46,160 bases of DNA from a bacterium (GCA_030649305.1 JAUSFV010000042.1:1-46160), one strand, 5' to 3'; shown: positions 8,617 to 17,206, numbered from the stretch's first letter. Numbers and translations: made by a program. Notes: a model not told the origin generated them from the sequence alone.

Positions 8617-9555
8617 ATGGTTACAACAAGGCGTGTTTTAGTGACGGGTGGCGCCGGGTTTCTTGGAAGCAATCTCTGCGAACGGCTTATTCATGAAGGG
8701 CACGCAGTGCTCTGTCTTGATAATTTCTATACGGGAAAAAATGAGAACATCGCGCACCTTCTGAAAAATCCAAATTTTCAAATTCTCCAACACGATATTA
8801 TAGAACCGCTTGAGCTTGAGCGCATTGACGCGATATATCATCTCGCGTGCCCCGCATCACCTCCGCATTATCAGGCGGATTCCGTTAAAACGCTTAAGAC
8901 CTCCGTCTTTGGGATGGTCAACATGCTTGAGCTTGCCCGGAAAACAGGCGCGCGGATTCTTTTCGCGTCAACCTCGGAGGTATACGGCGACCCGTTGGAA
9001 CATCCGCAAAAAGAAACGTATTGGGGCAACGTGAATCCGATTGGTATCCGCGCCTGCTACGATGAAGGAAAACGCGTGGCAGAGGCATTTTGCATGGATT
9101 ACCACCGCCAGTATAATGTTCCCATACGTATCGCGCGTATTTTCAATACCTATGGCCCGTATATGCGGGCAGATGATGGGCGCATTATTTCAAACTTTGT
9201 CACGCAAGCGCTTCGGGGCGAACCCCTAACGGTATACGGAGACGGTTCACAGACGCGTTCATTCTGCTATGTTGATGACCTCATTGAAGGATTAGTTCGG
9301 CTTATGGCAAGCGACTACGTGGGGCCGGTCAATCTCGGAAATCCCGATGAATATAGCGTATATACGATGGCGCAAAAAATCATTGCTCTTACGGAGTCGC
9401 AAAGCGCTATCGTCTTAAAACCTCTTCCCGAAGACGACCCAAAACAACGGAAGCCCGATATCTCGCTTGCGAAAGAAGTTCTTAATTGGCAGCCAATCAC
9501 GTCTCTCGGCGATGGCCTTGCGAAAACTATTCTCTATTTCAAAAGCACATTATGA
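8617..9555 (+). CDS. UDP-glucuronate decarboxylase (UDP-xylose synthase)-like SDR
   Basis: Encodes 312 aa. TGGAGFLG at 10-17 binds NAD, D36 in LDNFYTG contacts the ribose, and the active-site Y148-x3-K152 lies in ACYDEGKR. The stretch [12 protein letters not shown] and the [14 protein letters not shown] motif are characteristic of UDP-glucuronate decarboxylases, as is [11 protein letters not shown]. The enzyme would make UDP-xylose from UDP-glucuronate, which a functional UDP-glucose dehydrogenase would provide; the only candidate here is the short gene at 6118. AAGGAG lies 8 nt before the ATG. The next gene overlaps by 4 nt (ATGA), so the two are co-translated. Confidence 0.88.
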   Translation: MVTTRRVLVTGGAGFLGSNLCERLIHEGHAVLCLDNFYTGKNENIAHLLKNPNFQILQHDIIEPLELERIDAIYHLACPASPPHYQADSVKTLKTSVFGMVNMLELARKTGARILFASTSEVYGDPLEHPQKETYWGNVNPIGIRACYDEGKRVAEAFCMDYHRQYNVPIRIARIFNTYGPYMRADDGRIISNFVTQALRGEPLTVYGDGSQTRSFCYVDDLIEGLVRLMASDYVGPVNLGNPDEYSVYTMAQKIIALTESQSAIVLKPLPEDDPKQRKPDISLAKEVLNWQPITSLGDGLAKTILYFKSTL

Positions 9556-10469
9556 CCAAGACTCAAAAAACAAAAGTTATTGTGACAGGTGGAGCGGGAT
9601 TCATCGGCTCACACGTTCAAGACGCGTTGGTTGAAAAAGGATACGATGTACACGTCGTTGATAACTTTTCAACCGGCAAAAAAGAAAATATACATCCAGC
9701 TGCAACGCTTCACGAAATGGATATTCGTGATTTCAAAAAAATCGCGCCCCTATTCAACGGTGCGCGTTTTGTTTTTCATCTGGCGGCGTTTCCGCGGGTA
9801 GAGCCGTCAATTCAAGACCCGATTACGAGCCACGATATGAATTTAAACGGAACATTGAATGTCTTACAGGCAGCAAAGGACGCAAAGGTGGAAAAAGTTA
9901 TTTATTCCGCGTCAAGTGCCGTCTACGGCAATCCTGATTCGTTCCCCACATCTGAAAACGCGCCCGTAAACCCCATGAGCCCGTACGGACTGCAAAAATA
10001 CGTAGGGGAGCTCTATTGCCGGTTGTTTTCATTTCTGTATGGTATACAAACCGTCTCTCTGCGTTATTTTAATGTGTATGGCCGGCGCCAATCGGAAGAG
10101 GGCGCGTATGCTCTTGTAATCGGGAGATTTTTGAAGGAGAAGCGCGGGGGGAGACCCTTGCCGATTGTGCCCGATGGTAATCAATCCCGCGATTTCGTGC
10201 ATGTGCGGGATGTGGTGCGGGCGAATCTTCTTGCGATGGAATCTGACAGAGTAGGAAAGGGAGAGGTGATTAATATCGGAAGCGGAAAGAATTATTCCGT
10301 CAATGAAATTGCATCATTTATCGGCGGACCAACGGTATTTGTTGAACCCCGCGTTGAGCCAAAAAAAACGCTCGCGGATATTTCGCGGGCAAAAGAACTG
10401 CTTGGGTGGGAACCGAGTGTACGATTTGAGGATGGAATCGCGGAACTGAAAAAACTTTCCGAAATATAA
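9552..10469 (+). CDS. UDP-sugar 4-epimerase-like SDR
   Basis: Encodes 305 aa, starting at the ATG that overlaps the previous stop (ATGA, 9552-9555). The NAD fingerprint TGGAGFIG is at 12-19, the triad serine is in SASSAVYG (119-126), and Y145-x3-K149 (YGLQK) is the catalytic pair. [10 protein letters not shown] and RDFVHVRDV match UDP-glucose/UDP-N-acetylglucosamine 4-epimerases of the short CPR/archaeal type. It probably interconverts UDP-hexoses or UDP-pentoses for the cluster. It faces the convergent GT4 gene across a short repeat. The exact substrate cannot be determined. Confidence 0.85.
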   Translation: MTKTQKTKVIVTGGAGFIGSHVQDALVEKGYDVHVVDNFSTGKKENIHPAATLHEMDIRDFKKIAPLFNGARFVFHLAAFPRVEPSIQDPITSHDMNLNGTLNVLQAAKDAKVEKVIYSASSAVYGNPDSFPTSENAPVNPMSPYGLQKYVGELYCRLFSFLYGIQTVSLRYFNVYGRRQSEEGAYALVIGRFLKEKRGGRPLPIVPDGNQSRDFVHVRDVVRANLLAMESDRVGKGEVINIGSGKNYSVNEIASFIGGPTVFVEPRVEPKKTLADISRAKELLGWEPSVRFEDGIAELKKLSEI

Positions 10470-10477
10470 TCCAAATC

Positions 10478-10530
10478 TACGAATGAAATTCGAAGCATTC
10501 GGATAATAATTTGTATCATTCGGATTATAA
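10478..10530. repeat. Heptad-phased repeat between convergent genes
   Basis: Seven successive 7-nt units (GAATGAA, ATTCGAA, GCATTCG, GATAATA, ATTTGTA, TCATTCG, GATTATA) form an imperfect hairpin between the epimerase gene and the convergent glycosyltransferase gene. It runs into the coding end of the latter. Confidence 0.6.
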
Positions 10531-11658
10531 AATACGCGAAGCATAAATTTCAAACGTTCTGTCGCGCATATGGTCAAACGAAAAGGCGTCATGCACGTGC
10601 GCGTGCGCCGAGCGGGAAATACGTGCGCAAAGCTCATCTGATTGGATGAGTTTTTTTATTGCCTCCGCGAGCGCCCTGGGATCTTTCGGCGGAACAAGAA
10701 GTGCCTGTTTCTCGTGCGCCAAAATATCGGGAATGCCGCCGATTGCCGTTGCCACAATCGGAAGTGTCGCAAGTGCCGCTTCAAGAATCGCGTACGGAAG
10801 TCCCTCTTTTAACGAAGGAAACGCGAATATATCAAATGCCTTGAGATACCGGGCACCGTCTATCCGGTATCCGAGAAAATGCACCCGGTCTTCAACGCCA
10901 AGTTTCTCGGCGAGGCGCATTAAATCTTTTTTTTCTTCGCCGTCTCCCATGAGCGCCAGATTCACCTTTTTGGGAAGTTCCGGCAATGCGGCAACCAGAA
11001 AACGGACACCCTTATTGTGTGTGAATTCCGTCAACGACCCGACCAATACCAACGAAGGGGGAAGCGAAATTTTCAACGCGCGGCGCGCCTCACTTTGCGA
11101 CAAAAATCCGATAGACGGTTCATTAATGCCGTTTGGAATAAAAATAAACTTATCCTTCGCGGCCAGCGGAAATTTCTGCGCCATCCAAAAATCTTTTTTG
11201 CTCAATACAATAACCACATGCGAAAAAAATGCCGTGCACCAGCTTAAAAACCAGATAACGACGCGCGCCAAAAGTGAGCGGTCTTCGGCAAACGGCCAGC
11301 CGTGCGCCGTAAAAATAATCAAAGGAATGCCCGCGAGGCGTCCCGCGAACGCCCCGAGCCCACCCACCTTGGAACTGTTCAAGTGAACAATATCGGGTTT
11401 TTCCTGCCAAAATATCTTTAAAAACGAGATAAGCGAAATAAGCTCCTTCACGGGATTAATATTCCGCCCAAGAAACGGAATGGAAATCGTCCGGATGCCG
11501 GCTTCCTGCAGGCGACTAAACAGAGGACCGTCGCCGCCCGCGGCCACCATGACTTCATAACGATCTTTCGGCAAATTTTGTGCCAAATCAAAAACGTAGC
11601 GCTGCGCGCCGCCCCAATTGGATTTTGTTATAACGTAAAGAATTTTCTTTTTTGCCAT
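10525..11658 (-). CDS. Glycosyltransferase family 4 protein
   Basis: Encodes 377 aa, typical length for GT4 (GT-B fold) enzymes. The N-terminal half has SNWGGAQRYVFDLAQ (glycine-rich acceptor loop) and DIVHLNSSK. The C-terminal half has the donor-binding signature PSLKEGLPYAILEAALATLPIVAT, with the EX7E-type acidic pair, and AIGGIPDI. It would transfer a sugar from a nucleotide donor to a lipid-linked glycan at the inner face of the membrane. It is transcribed toward the sugar-nucleotide genes, opposite to murB. The two start codons are 21 nt apart, so they share a very short divergent control region. Confidence 0.9.
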   Translation of the reverse strand: MAKKKILYVITKSNWGGAQRYVFDLAQNLPKDRYEVMVAAGGDGPLFSRLQEAGIRTISIPFLGRNINPVKELISLISFLKIFWQEKPDIVHLNSSKVGGLGAFAGRLAGIPLIIFTAHGWPFAEDRSLLARVVIWFLSWCTAFFSHVVIVLSKKDFWMAQKFPLAAKDKFIFIPNGINEPSIGFLSQSEARRALKISLPPSLVLVGSLTEFTHNKGVRFLVAALPELPKKVNLALMGDGEEKKDLMRLAEKLGVEDRVHFLGYRIDGARYLKAFDIFAFPSLKEGLPYAILEAALATLPIVATAIGGIPDILAHEKQALLVPPKDPRALAEAIKKLIQSDELCARISRSAHAHVHDAFSFDHMRDRTFEIYASRIL

Positions 11659-11679
11659 ACCTCTACTATACTATCAAAT

Positions 11680-12639
11680 ATGACTATAACCGTCCAAGAA
11701 AACGTGCAACTCGCGCAATATTCCGTATTTAAAATCGGGGGGCCTGCCCGCTTTTTTGTGGTTGCCAAAACAAAAGACGCTCTTATTGAAGCCCTGCATT
11801 TCGCGAAAGAAAAAACCATGCCGTTTTTTATGCTAGGTGCGGGTTCAAATATTCTTGTCGCGGATAAAGGATTTGGCGGTATTGTGATAAAAAATGAATT
11901 GAACACAATCGCGGCAAATGAAGATACGGGCATCATTCGGGCTGACGCGGGTATTTCCATGCCGCGGCTGGTCGTGGAGGCCGCGAAACATTCTATCGCG
12001 GGATTTGAGTGGGGGATAGGAATTCCGGGAAGTATCGGCGGTTCGGTGCGGGGAAACGCGGGCGCATTCGGAAAAGAAATAAAGGACGTTCTTGTTTCAG
12101 CTTCCGTCTATGATATTGAAACGGGAAAAGAAAAAACACTGACGAACGAAAATTGCGCGTTCGGATACCGCGATTCAATTTTTAAGCATCACCCGAATCT
12201 CATCATTCTCTCCGCGACGTTTCAGGGAGAAAAAGGAGAACAATCGGCAATTCAAAATCGCATCAAAGAAATTAGCGGGGTGCGCTCCAAAACGCAGGAC
12301 ATTGGTGCCAAATGTGCGGGGTGTATTTTTAAGAATCCTAAATGGCCGAATGAGCCGGAAAATCGAGCGCGGCTCCTTAAGGAATTTCCCGAACTTACTC
12401 AATTTCAAGACCGCGAAACCATCCCCGCAAGTTACTTAATTGACCACGCGGGGCTCAAGGGCAAACGCATCGGCAACGCGGAAGTATCTTTCGCGCATGC
12501 AAATTATATTACAAACGAAGGAGGTGCCACCGCGGATGAGGTGATACAGCTTATCGCGTTTATAAAAGAATATGTTCACCGGATGTACGGCGTGATGCTG
12601 GAGGAGGAAATTCAATATGTAGGGTTTGACAAAAAATAG
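11680..12639 (+). CDS. murB: UDP-N-acetylenolpyruvoylglucosamine reductase MurB
   Basis: Encodes 319 aa. The FAD-binding PCMH domain shows KIGGPARFF near the N-terminus, GAGSNILVADKGFGG (50-64) and GIPGSIGGSVRGNAGAFGKE (112-131), followed by the substrate tyrosine motif GYRDSIF. The C-terminal substrate domain has the CIFKNP motif and SYLIDHAGLKGKRIG. MurB reduces UDP-GlcNAc-enolpyruvate to UDP-MurNAc in peptidoglycan synthesis. The ATG at 11680 was chosen because the upstream in-frame extension runs antisense into the GT4 gene. The other mur genes of this window (murD, murG) lie 13 kb away. Confidence 0.95.
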   Translation: MTITVQENVQLAQYSVFKIGGPARFFVVAKTKDALIEALHFAKEKTMPFFMLGAGSNILVADKGFGGIVIKNELNTIAANEDTGIIRADAGISMPRLVVEAAKHSIAGFEWGIGIPGSIGGSVRGNAGAFGKEIKDVLVSASVYDIETGKEKTLTNENCAFGYRDSIFKHHPNLIILSATFQGEKGEQSAIQNRIKEISGVRSKTQDIGAKCAGCIFKNPKWPNEPENRARLLKEFPELTQFQDRETIPASYLIDHAGLKGKRIGNAEVSFAHANYITNEGGATADEVIQLIAFIKEYVHRMYGVMLEEEIQYVGFDKK

Positions 12640-12654
12640 TGAAACATGTTATCT
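12626..12654 (+). promoter_or_regulatory. Sigma-70-like promoter for the gene at 12700
   Basis: TTGACA (12626-12631), 17-nt spacer, TTATCT (12649-12654). It overlaps the murB stop codon and gives the following small gene its own transcription start. Confidence 0.65.
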
Positions 12655-12699
12655 TACAAAATACGACGTTCCATGGTGCTCTAGAAAAATGGAGAAACA

Positions 12700-13089
12700 A
12701 TGAGCCTCGTTACTCAACAGAAAAAAGTGTTAGATTTGTTGATTAAGCTCGTTCAAAAATCAAAAAATCTTCAATCGGATGATTGTCTACTATTACGGTT
12801 TAGCTCGTTTAACATCCCATCAACGCGTAATGGGCGTGATAGGCGCCTCATCGTAGATCGACGTGGTCTAATACTTGAATCTTGGAAATACCACAATTGT
12901 GATAATCCTAATAACTGCGCCCTCATTGATCTGAGACTCCACGACGACGCACCGTATTTAGATAAGAGGTCACAATGTCTAAAACCCTCATTGGAAAAAG
13001 TACGAAAGTATAATCTAACCGTTGACGATTTAAAAGAACAGCTTAAAAAATTAAATGAGAAACTTAATAAGCACAAGCGTGGTTTCTAA
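12700..13089 (+). CDS. Hypothetical protein, 129 aa
   Basis: I do not recognise a family. The protein is soluble and highly charged. A compact N-terminal part contains the pair of short phrases RRLIVDRRGLILESWKY and CDNPNNCALIDLRLHDD. The C-terminal 30 residues (from TVDDLKEQLKKLNEKL) look like a helix or coiled coil. It is an independent transcription unit with its own promoter at 12626, a GGAGA ribosome-binding site 5 nt before the ATG, and a terminator overlapping the stop codon. The 45029 gene has the same arrangement, suggesting mobile or accessory single-gene units. Confidence 0.7.
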   Translation: MSLVTQQKKVLDLLIKLVQKSKNLQSDDCLLLRFSSFNIPSTRNGRDRRLIVDRRGLILESWKYHNCDNPNNCALIDLRLHDDAPYLDKRSQCLKPSLEKVRKYNLTVDDLKEQLKKLNEKLNKHKRGF

Positions 13090-13107
13090 GCCCTTTGGGG
13101 CTTTTTT
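13088..13107 (+). terminator. Rho-independent terminator
   Basis: AAGCCC/GGGCTT stem with a short T-rich loop and a six-T tail (13102-13107). It starts inside the stop codon of the 129-aa gene. Confidence 0.85.
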
Positions 13108-13173
13108 CTTTTCTTCTCCGTTATCTACCCAGCACATAAATTTATATCTGTACTGAATTTGTATACCCTTCGT

Positions 13174-13244
13174 AAATTTCTCGGAAATTTAGGCGGGTTA
13201 TTTTTCGTATGCCATTTCAATTAAAATCGAAATGGACGAAAAAT
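13174..13244. repeat. Two adjacent intergenic hairpins
   Basis: AAATTTC-TCG-GAAATTT (13174-13190) is followed by a larger hairpin: ATTTTTCGT (13200-13208) with ACGAAAAAT (13236-13244), and inside it CCATTTC with GAAATGG. They lie upstream of the PurD-like gene; no T-tail identifies either as a terminator. Confidence 0.6.
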
Positions 13245-13293
13245 AAGTTATACACAGGTTGTAAAAAAAAGTTTTCGGCGTATCATTTTAAAT

Positions 13294-14649
13294 ATGAGAG
13301 CAGATACCACGCAAGAAAAAACAAACGGAGAATCAAAAAACGGAAACGGGGGAGACCACGCGCCGGCCCCGCTTAAATTTTTATTCGTGTCGCTTGAAAG
13401 TTTGAGCGGCGATTTGGCGTGGACGCTTAAGAAAGAAGGGCACCAGGTAAAAGCGTACATCAAAGCGAAAACTGATGAAGATGTTTATAACGGCTTTATT
13501 GAAAAAGTGGACGCGTGGGAACCCCATCAGGACTGGGCGGATGTTATTATTTTTGATGACGTGGAATTTGGTGAAATTGCTGATAAATTGCGAAAAAAGG
13601 GGAAATGGGTCATCGGGGGAAGTGCCTATACTGACCAGCTTGAAATGGATCGTGAATTCGGACAGATGGAGATGAAAAAATACGGCGTTAACATTCTTCC
13701 GCAATGGCAATTTTCTGATTACGAAGAAGCGATCAAATTTATCAAAGAGAACCCTGCGCGGTATGTATTCAAACCAAGCGGCAATAAACCAAGCGGTATG
13801 AGTTTTATCTTTTTAGGACAGGAGGAAGACGGCAAGGACCTTTTGGAACTTTTGGACCAAAATAAAAATGTTTGGAAAAAGAAAGCGCCGGTATTTCAGC
13901 TTCAGAAACTCATTTCGGGCGTGGAAGTTGCGGTTGGGGCATTCTTCAACGGCAAAGAATTTATCATGCCGGTTAACGTAAATTTTGAGCACAAGCGCGT
14001 CTTTCCGGGCGATATCGGCCCGTTGGCGGGCGAGATGGGAACCGCCATGTTTTGGTCAAAACCAAATACGTTGTTTCATGCGACTCTTGAAAAGATGAAG
14101 CCGGCTCTTGCGGAATCCGGCTGTGTCGGGTACATAGATATTAACTGCATTGTGAATGGCAGGGGCATCTATCCTCTTGAATTCACAAGCCGTTTCGGCT
14201 ACCCCACGATTCAGATACAGCTTGAGGGAATTTTAAATCCAACGGGTGAATGGCTTTCTCAGCTCGCGCGGGGAGAAAATTTTGAATTACGGACAAAGCG
14301 CGGCTTTCAAGTTGGCGTACGCATCATGGTGCCATCATATTTCGTAAAAAAAGAGCGGGAAACTCTTGACTTATATCACGATTTGCCAATTCTTTTTAAA
14401 AAAGCAGAAAATCTCGACGGCATTCATATTGAAGACGTGAAGCTGGAAGAAGGAGTGTGGAGAATCGCGGGGGAGTCGGGTGTGCTTCTGGTGATTACGG
14501 GGTCGGGTACGACAATGCATGAGGCGCGGCATCAGGCATACACCCGCATTAAAAATATCATGGTGCCCGATATGTTTTATCGAACCGATATCGGCATCCG
14601 CTGGAACACCGACAGCGATAAATTGCAGACGTGGGGATACCTTTCTTGA
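13294..14649 (+). CDS. PurD-like ATP-grasp protein
   Basis: Encodes 451 aa. It resembles phosphoribosylamine-glycine ligase. A poorly conserved N-terminal subdomain carries the Ser-rich stretch SLESLSGDLAWTLKKEGH instead of the usual glycine-rich GGREHALA motif. An ATP-grasp core follows (FKPSGNKPSGMSFIF near 162-176; NFEHKRVFPGDIGPLAGEMG near 228-247), then the C-terminal GSGTTMHEARHQAYTRIKNI. No other purine-synthesis gene is nearby, and CPR bacteria usually lack the pathway, so the substrate may differ from glycine and phosphoribosylamine. It is preceded by a low-complexity N-terminal tail rich in Asn/Gly. Confidence 0.75.
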   Translation: MRADTTQEKTNGESKNGNGGDHAPAPLKFLFVSLESLSGDLAWTLKKEGHQVKAYIKAKTDEDVYNGFIEKVDAWEPHQDWADVIIFDDVEFGEIADKLRKKGKWVIGGSAYTDQLEMDREFGQMEMKKYGVNILPQWQFSDYEEAIKFIKENPARYVFKPSGNKPSGMSFIFLGQEEDGKDLLELLDQNKNVWKKKAPVFQLQKLISGVEVAVGAFFNGKEFIMPVNVNFEHKRVFPGDIGPLAGEMGTAMFWSKPNTLFHATLEKMKPALAESGCVGYIDINCIVNGRGIYPLEFTSRFGYPTIQIQLEGILNPTGEWLSQLARGENFELRTKRGFQVGVRIMVPSYFVKKERETLDLYHDLPILFKKAENLDGIHIEDVKLEEGVWRIAGESGVLLVITGSGTTMHEARHQAYTRIKNIMVPDMFYRTDIGIRWNTDSDKLQTWGYLS

Positions 14650-14651
14650 CA

Positions 14652-14742
14652 TAGAAGCAATGATAAACGCAAATGATAACGCAACGATAAACGCCATTTG
14701 CGTCTAATTTTGCGTTACGGCTTGCGTTTTAATTTGCTTCTA
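14652..14742. repeat. Long intergenic inverted repeat before atpB
   Basis: TAGAAGCAA (14652-14660) pairs with TTGCTTCTA (14734-14742). Inside, the word ACGCAA recurs in both arms at roughly 12-nt spacing, so most of the 91 nt can fold into one long imperfect hairpin. It ends 5 nt before the atpB start codon. Confidence 0.7.
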
Positions 14743-14746
14743 CATT

Positions 14747-15493
14747 ATGGAGATTGTCATCCATGCCGAACAAATAGGGGAGTTCTTCGGGTTTCCCCTC
14801 ACCAATACGATACTGATGGCCTGGCTCGTGGTCGCTGTTTTTTTTACGGCGGGAATTGCTTTTAAGAAAAAAATCCGGCGCATCCCATCACGAATACAAA
14901 CACTCGTAGAATTCGCAGTAGGCGGATTTTTTAATTTTGTGGAAGAAATTTTGGGCTCCCATGATATCGCCAAAAAGGCATTTTCTTTAGTTGCCACCAT
15001 TTTTTTCTTTGTTCTTATATCAAATTGGTTCGGCATTCTGCCCATTCTTGGTGCTTTGGGCCTCTATGAGCAGGGGGAACACGGTGAAGAAATTTTCGTA
15101 CCTCTGTTTCGCTCATCCGCAAGCGACCTTAATTTCACCCTTGCGATTGCCATTATTGCAGTAGTCGCGGTGCAAATTTTCGGGATGAAAGTACAAGGTT
15201 TTTTCGGCCATTGGCGCAAATATTTCACTCTCAAAAACCCCATAGAAACGTTTGTCGGGATACTTGAATTTATTTCGGAATTTGCTAAGATGGTTTCGTT
15301 CTCGTTTCGTCTCTTTGGGAACGTTTTTGCGGGGGAAGTGCTCCTTTTAATTATAGGATTTCTTGCCCCCTATGTTATTCCGCTTCCGTTTCTTTTCCTT
15401 GAAATTTTCGTCGGATTCATCCAGGCACTGGTATTTGCCATGTTAACATTAGTATTTATTAAAATTGCCGTAGCAGAGCATTCTTCTCATTAA
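14747..15493 (+). CDS. atpB: F-type ATP synthase subunit a
   Basis: Encodes 248 aa, with five to six transmembrane helices. The essential arginine of the proton channel is R188 in SFSFRLFGNVFAGE, and ISNWFGILP (91-99) is the conserved helix-3 region. Subunit a forms the two half-channels against the c-ring in the membrane. It is the first gene of the operon a-c-b-delta-alpha-gamma-beta-epsilon. The ATG at 14747 follows the inverted repeat ending at 14742, so no standard ribosome-binding site is visible. Confidence 0.95.
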   Translation: MEIVIHAEQIGEFFGFPLTNTILMAWLVVAVFFTAGIAFKKKIRRIPSRIQTLVEFAVGGFFNFVEEILGSHDIAKKAFSLVATIFFFVLISNWFGILPILGALGLYEQGEHGEEIFVPLFRSSASDLNFTLAIAIIAVVAVQIFGMKVQGFFGHWRKYFTLKNPIETFVGILEFISEFAKMVSFSFRLFGNVFAGEVLLLIIGFLAPYVIPLPFLFLEIFVGFIQALVFAMLTLVFIKIAVAEHSSH

Positions 15494-15510
15494 ACCAAAT
15501 AATTATCTTA

Positions 15511-15590
15511 ATTCATTCGTATCATTAGCATCATTCGTATATTAGTATCGATACCAATATACAAATGCGTACTAATTATACAAATATACA
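15511..15590. repeat. Intergenic inverted repeat between atpB and atpE
   Basis: A left arm built on ATTCGTA, TCATTAG, ATTCGTA, TATTAGT pairs with a right arm from 15551 to about 15590, centred on the palindrome GTATCGATAC (15545-15554). About 28 of 33 positions match on inspection. Confidence 0.6.
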
Positions 15591-15593
15591 TAT

Positions 15594-15821
15594 ATGGATG
15601 CGGAAACAGCAAAATTTTTAGCGATTGCCGCGATCATGACGGGCGGCATTACGGGTCCCGCGATTGCCATCGGCTGGCTTGCATCCCGCGCGATGGACGC
15701 GATCGGACGCAATCCGGAGGCGGGAGGTAAAATCCAAACCGCCATGATTTTGGCAATCGCATTTGCCGAAGCTATCGCGATTTACGCGCTTGTGGTAGCG
15801 CTCATTCTTAAATTCGTGTAA
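15594..15821 (+). CDS. atpE: F-type ATP synthase subunit c
   Basis: Encodes 75 aa forming a two-helix hairpin. The polar loop RNPE is at 39-42, contacting gamma/epsilon, and the ion-binding carboxylate is E59 in helix 2 ([11 protein letters not shown]). The helix-1 face is [11 protein letters not shown], without the glutamine expected of a Na+-binding ring, and E59 is followed by alanine rather than serine. Proton coupling is therefore more likely than sodium coupling (inference). The length is normal. Confidence 0.95.
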   Translation: MDAETAKFLAIAAIMTGGITGPAIAIGWLASRAMDAIGRNPEAGGKIQTAMILAIAFAEAIAIYALVVALILKFV

Positions 15822-15848
15822 AGACGGTGAAAATGGTGAATCGCTTCG

Positions 15849-15897
15849 CTTGATGAAATTATTTAACAGCTTCATCAAGTCCCGCTTTCGGCGGGAC
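15849..15897. repeat. Two tandem hairpins between atpE and atpF
   Basis: CTTGATGAA (15849-15857) pairs with TTCATCAAG (15871-15879). Immediately after, GTCCCGC (15879-15885) pairs with GCGGGAC (15891-15897). Neither has a terminal T-run, so they could be RNA-processing or stability elements or palindromic repeats. Confidence 0.65.
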
Positions 15898-15923
15898 GAT
15901 TTATCAAGTTTATCGTTTCATCA

Positions 15924-16427
15924 TTGTCCGAGTTTGCTCATCAGTTCGGCATCAATTGGAAACTTCTGTTGGCGCAGGCGGTGAATTTTTTTATTCTCTT
16001 CTGGATTCTAAAAAGATTTGTATATGGTCCCGTGTTGAATATGCTTGAAAAACGGCGGAAAGAAATTAAAGAGGGGCTGGAGGCCGCGGAGGCATCGCAA
16101 AAGCGCCTTGCCGAAGCAGATATAGAGAAACAAGCAATTCTTACGAAAGCAAACCAGGAATCGCTTGGCATTGTTTCGCAATCGGAAATAAAAGCAAAAG
16201 AACGTGAAAAGGAAATATTGGAAGAAACGCACAAAAAAGCTGAAGCGGTTGTTTTGGAAGCCAAACAAAAAATCCGCGAAGAAAAACTGAAAACGGAAGA
16301 GGAAATACTGCGCGAATCCCGCGGGCTTCTGAAAGAGGCGGTGGCAAAAATAATTGAAAAATCACCCGAATCAATTGATGATATGCTTATTAAAAACACA
16401 CTTGCGGAATTAAAAAATATATCATGA
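15924..16427 (+). CDS. atpF: F-type ATP synthase subunit b
   Basis: Encodes 167 aa. One N-terminal transmembrane helix (NWKLLLAQAVNFFILFWIL, residues 11-29) is followed by a long, highly charged coiled coil that forms the peripheral stalk. Only a TTG (15924) is available as a start: the frame has a stop at 15864 and no ATG or GTG before the helix. The preceding 60 nt are repeat hairpins, so the native start may have been changed by repeat insertion. The gene overlaps atpH by 4 nt (ATGA). Confidence 0.9.
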   Translation: MSEFAHQFGINWKLLLAQAVNFFILFWILKRFVYGPVLNMLEKRRKEIKEGLEAAEASQKRLAEADIEKQAILTKANQESLGIVSQSEIKAKEREKEILEETHKKAEAVVLEAKQKIREEKLKTEEEILRESRGLLKEAVAKIIEKSPESIDDMLIKNTLAELKNIS

Positions 16428-16795
16428 AATATCAGCCAAAAATTTACGCATCTGCGCTTCTGGAAATTCCGGAAAAATTGCTTACGAAAGAAGCGTTCCG
16501 AAATTTTTTATATATTCTCCGGCGAAACGGCGACCTTATAAAACTTCCACGCATAGTGCAGGAATTGAAAAAACAATATCGAGAAAAACACGATATGAAA
16601 GACGTAGAAATTATGCTTGCGCGCGAAAATGAAAAAATCGTTATTCACATTCAGCACGCACTGAAATTAAAAGAAAAACCAAGCGTCGTCATTAAAAAAG
16701 AAACGCTCGGAGGTGCGGTAGTAATGATTAATGATGAAATTTTGATTGACGGAAGTATACAAACAAGATTACAAAAACTTTTTCATACATCATAA
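16424..16795 (+). CDS. atpH: F-type ATP synthase subunit delta (short)
   Basis: Encodes 123 aa, against about 175-180 in most bacteria. The N-terminal YASALLEI matches the start of delta/OSCP proteins (YAxAL), and the C-terminus LGGAVVMINDEILIDGSIQTRL matches the family's C-terminal signature. The helical N-terminal domain is reduced. Delta links the peripheral stalk to the alpha3beta3 head. Short delta subunits fit the streamlined CPR enzyme (inference). It starts within the atpF stop codon. Confidence 0.85.
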   Translation: MKYQPKIYASALLEIPEKLLTKEAFRNFLYILRRNGDLIKLPRIVQELKKQYREKHDMKDVEIMLARENEKIVIHIQHALKLKEKPSVVIKKETLGGAVVMINDEILIDGSIQTRLQKLFHTS

Positions 16796-16819
16796 ATTTC
16801 TATATATAAGACCACAATT

Positions 16820-16848
16820 ACAATATCCTGAAAAACTTAAGAATATTG
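16820..16848 (+). promoter_or_regulatory. AAACTTAAGAATAT box with inverted arms upstream of the regulator gene
   Basis: ACAATATCCT (16820-16829) and AAACTTAAGAATAT (16833-16846) have the same 3-nt spacing as at 6071-6097. CAATAT pairs with ATATTG (16843-16848). A TATAAT-like sequence follows at 16854-16859, and the regulator ATG is at 16865. Confidence 0.65.
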
Positions 16849-16864
16849 GGGTATATAATACGCT

Positions 16865-17149
16865 ATGACAAAACTCAAAACGGCAAAACAAATGGAGTGG
16901 CACCTAAAGGGCATGGCAAATCATTACCGAATTCAAATCTTATTGCTTCTTGCAGAACGGGAAAAGATAACACTCGGGGATATTGTTAAAATGCTTTCGG
17001 CAAACGAAAAAACCATCGGGGAACATACACGACGTTTATACTTAGCGGGTCTTATCAATAAAAAATACCGCGGCACTGCGGTTGAACATACTCTGTCCCC
17101 ATACGGAAAAACTTTTGTCCAGTTTCTTAAATCATTCCAACGAACATAA
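16865..17149 (+). CDS. ArsR-like winged-helix transcriptional regulator
   Basis: Encodes 94 aa, the size of an ArsR/SmtB-type winged helix-turn-helix. The core reads MANHYRIQILLLLAE, then the recognition region ITLGDIVKMLSANEKTIGEH and the wing LINKKYRGTAVEHTLSPYG. No metal-binding ELCVC motif is present, so it is probably not a metal sensor. It sits inside the ATP synthase operon between atpH and atpA. The same 14-nt box flanks it upstream of its own start and upstream of atpA. The simplest inference is autoregulation and control of the distal ATP synthase genes; this is untested. Confidence 0.8.
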   Translation: MTKLKTAKQMEWHLKGMANHYRIQILLLLAEREKITLGDIVKMLSANEKTIGEHTRRLYLAGLINKKYRGTAVEHTLSPYGKTFVQFLKSFQRT

Positions 17150-17174
17150 AAATATGGGCAACAGATACACTGGT

Positions 17175-17188
17175 AAACTTAAGAATAT
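17175..17188 (+). promoter_or_regulatory. AAACTTAAGAATAT box upstream of atpA
   Basis: Third exact copy of the 14-mer, 18 nt before the atpA ATG at 17207. TATATT follows at 17192-17197. Unlike the other two copies, the upstream ACAATATCCT half is degenerate. Confidence 0.6.
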
Positions 17189-17206
17189 TGGTATATTGTG
17201 AAATCT

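Noticed and set aside
10646-11386. Long forward reading frame antisense to the GT4 gene
   Set aside because: It is the shadow of a strongly conserved glycosyltransferase and has no protein features of its own.
13248-13256. TTATACACA, a perfect DnaA-box-like sequence
   Set aside because: Only one box, no cluster, no dnaA or dnaN nearby; expected by chance in AT-rich spacer. Not an origin.
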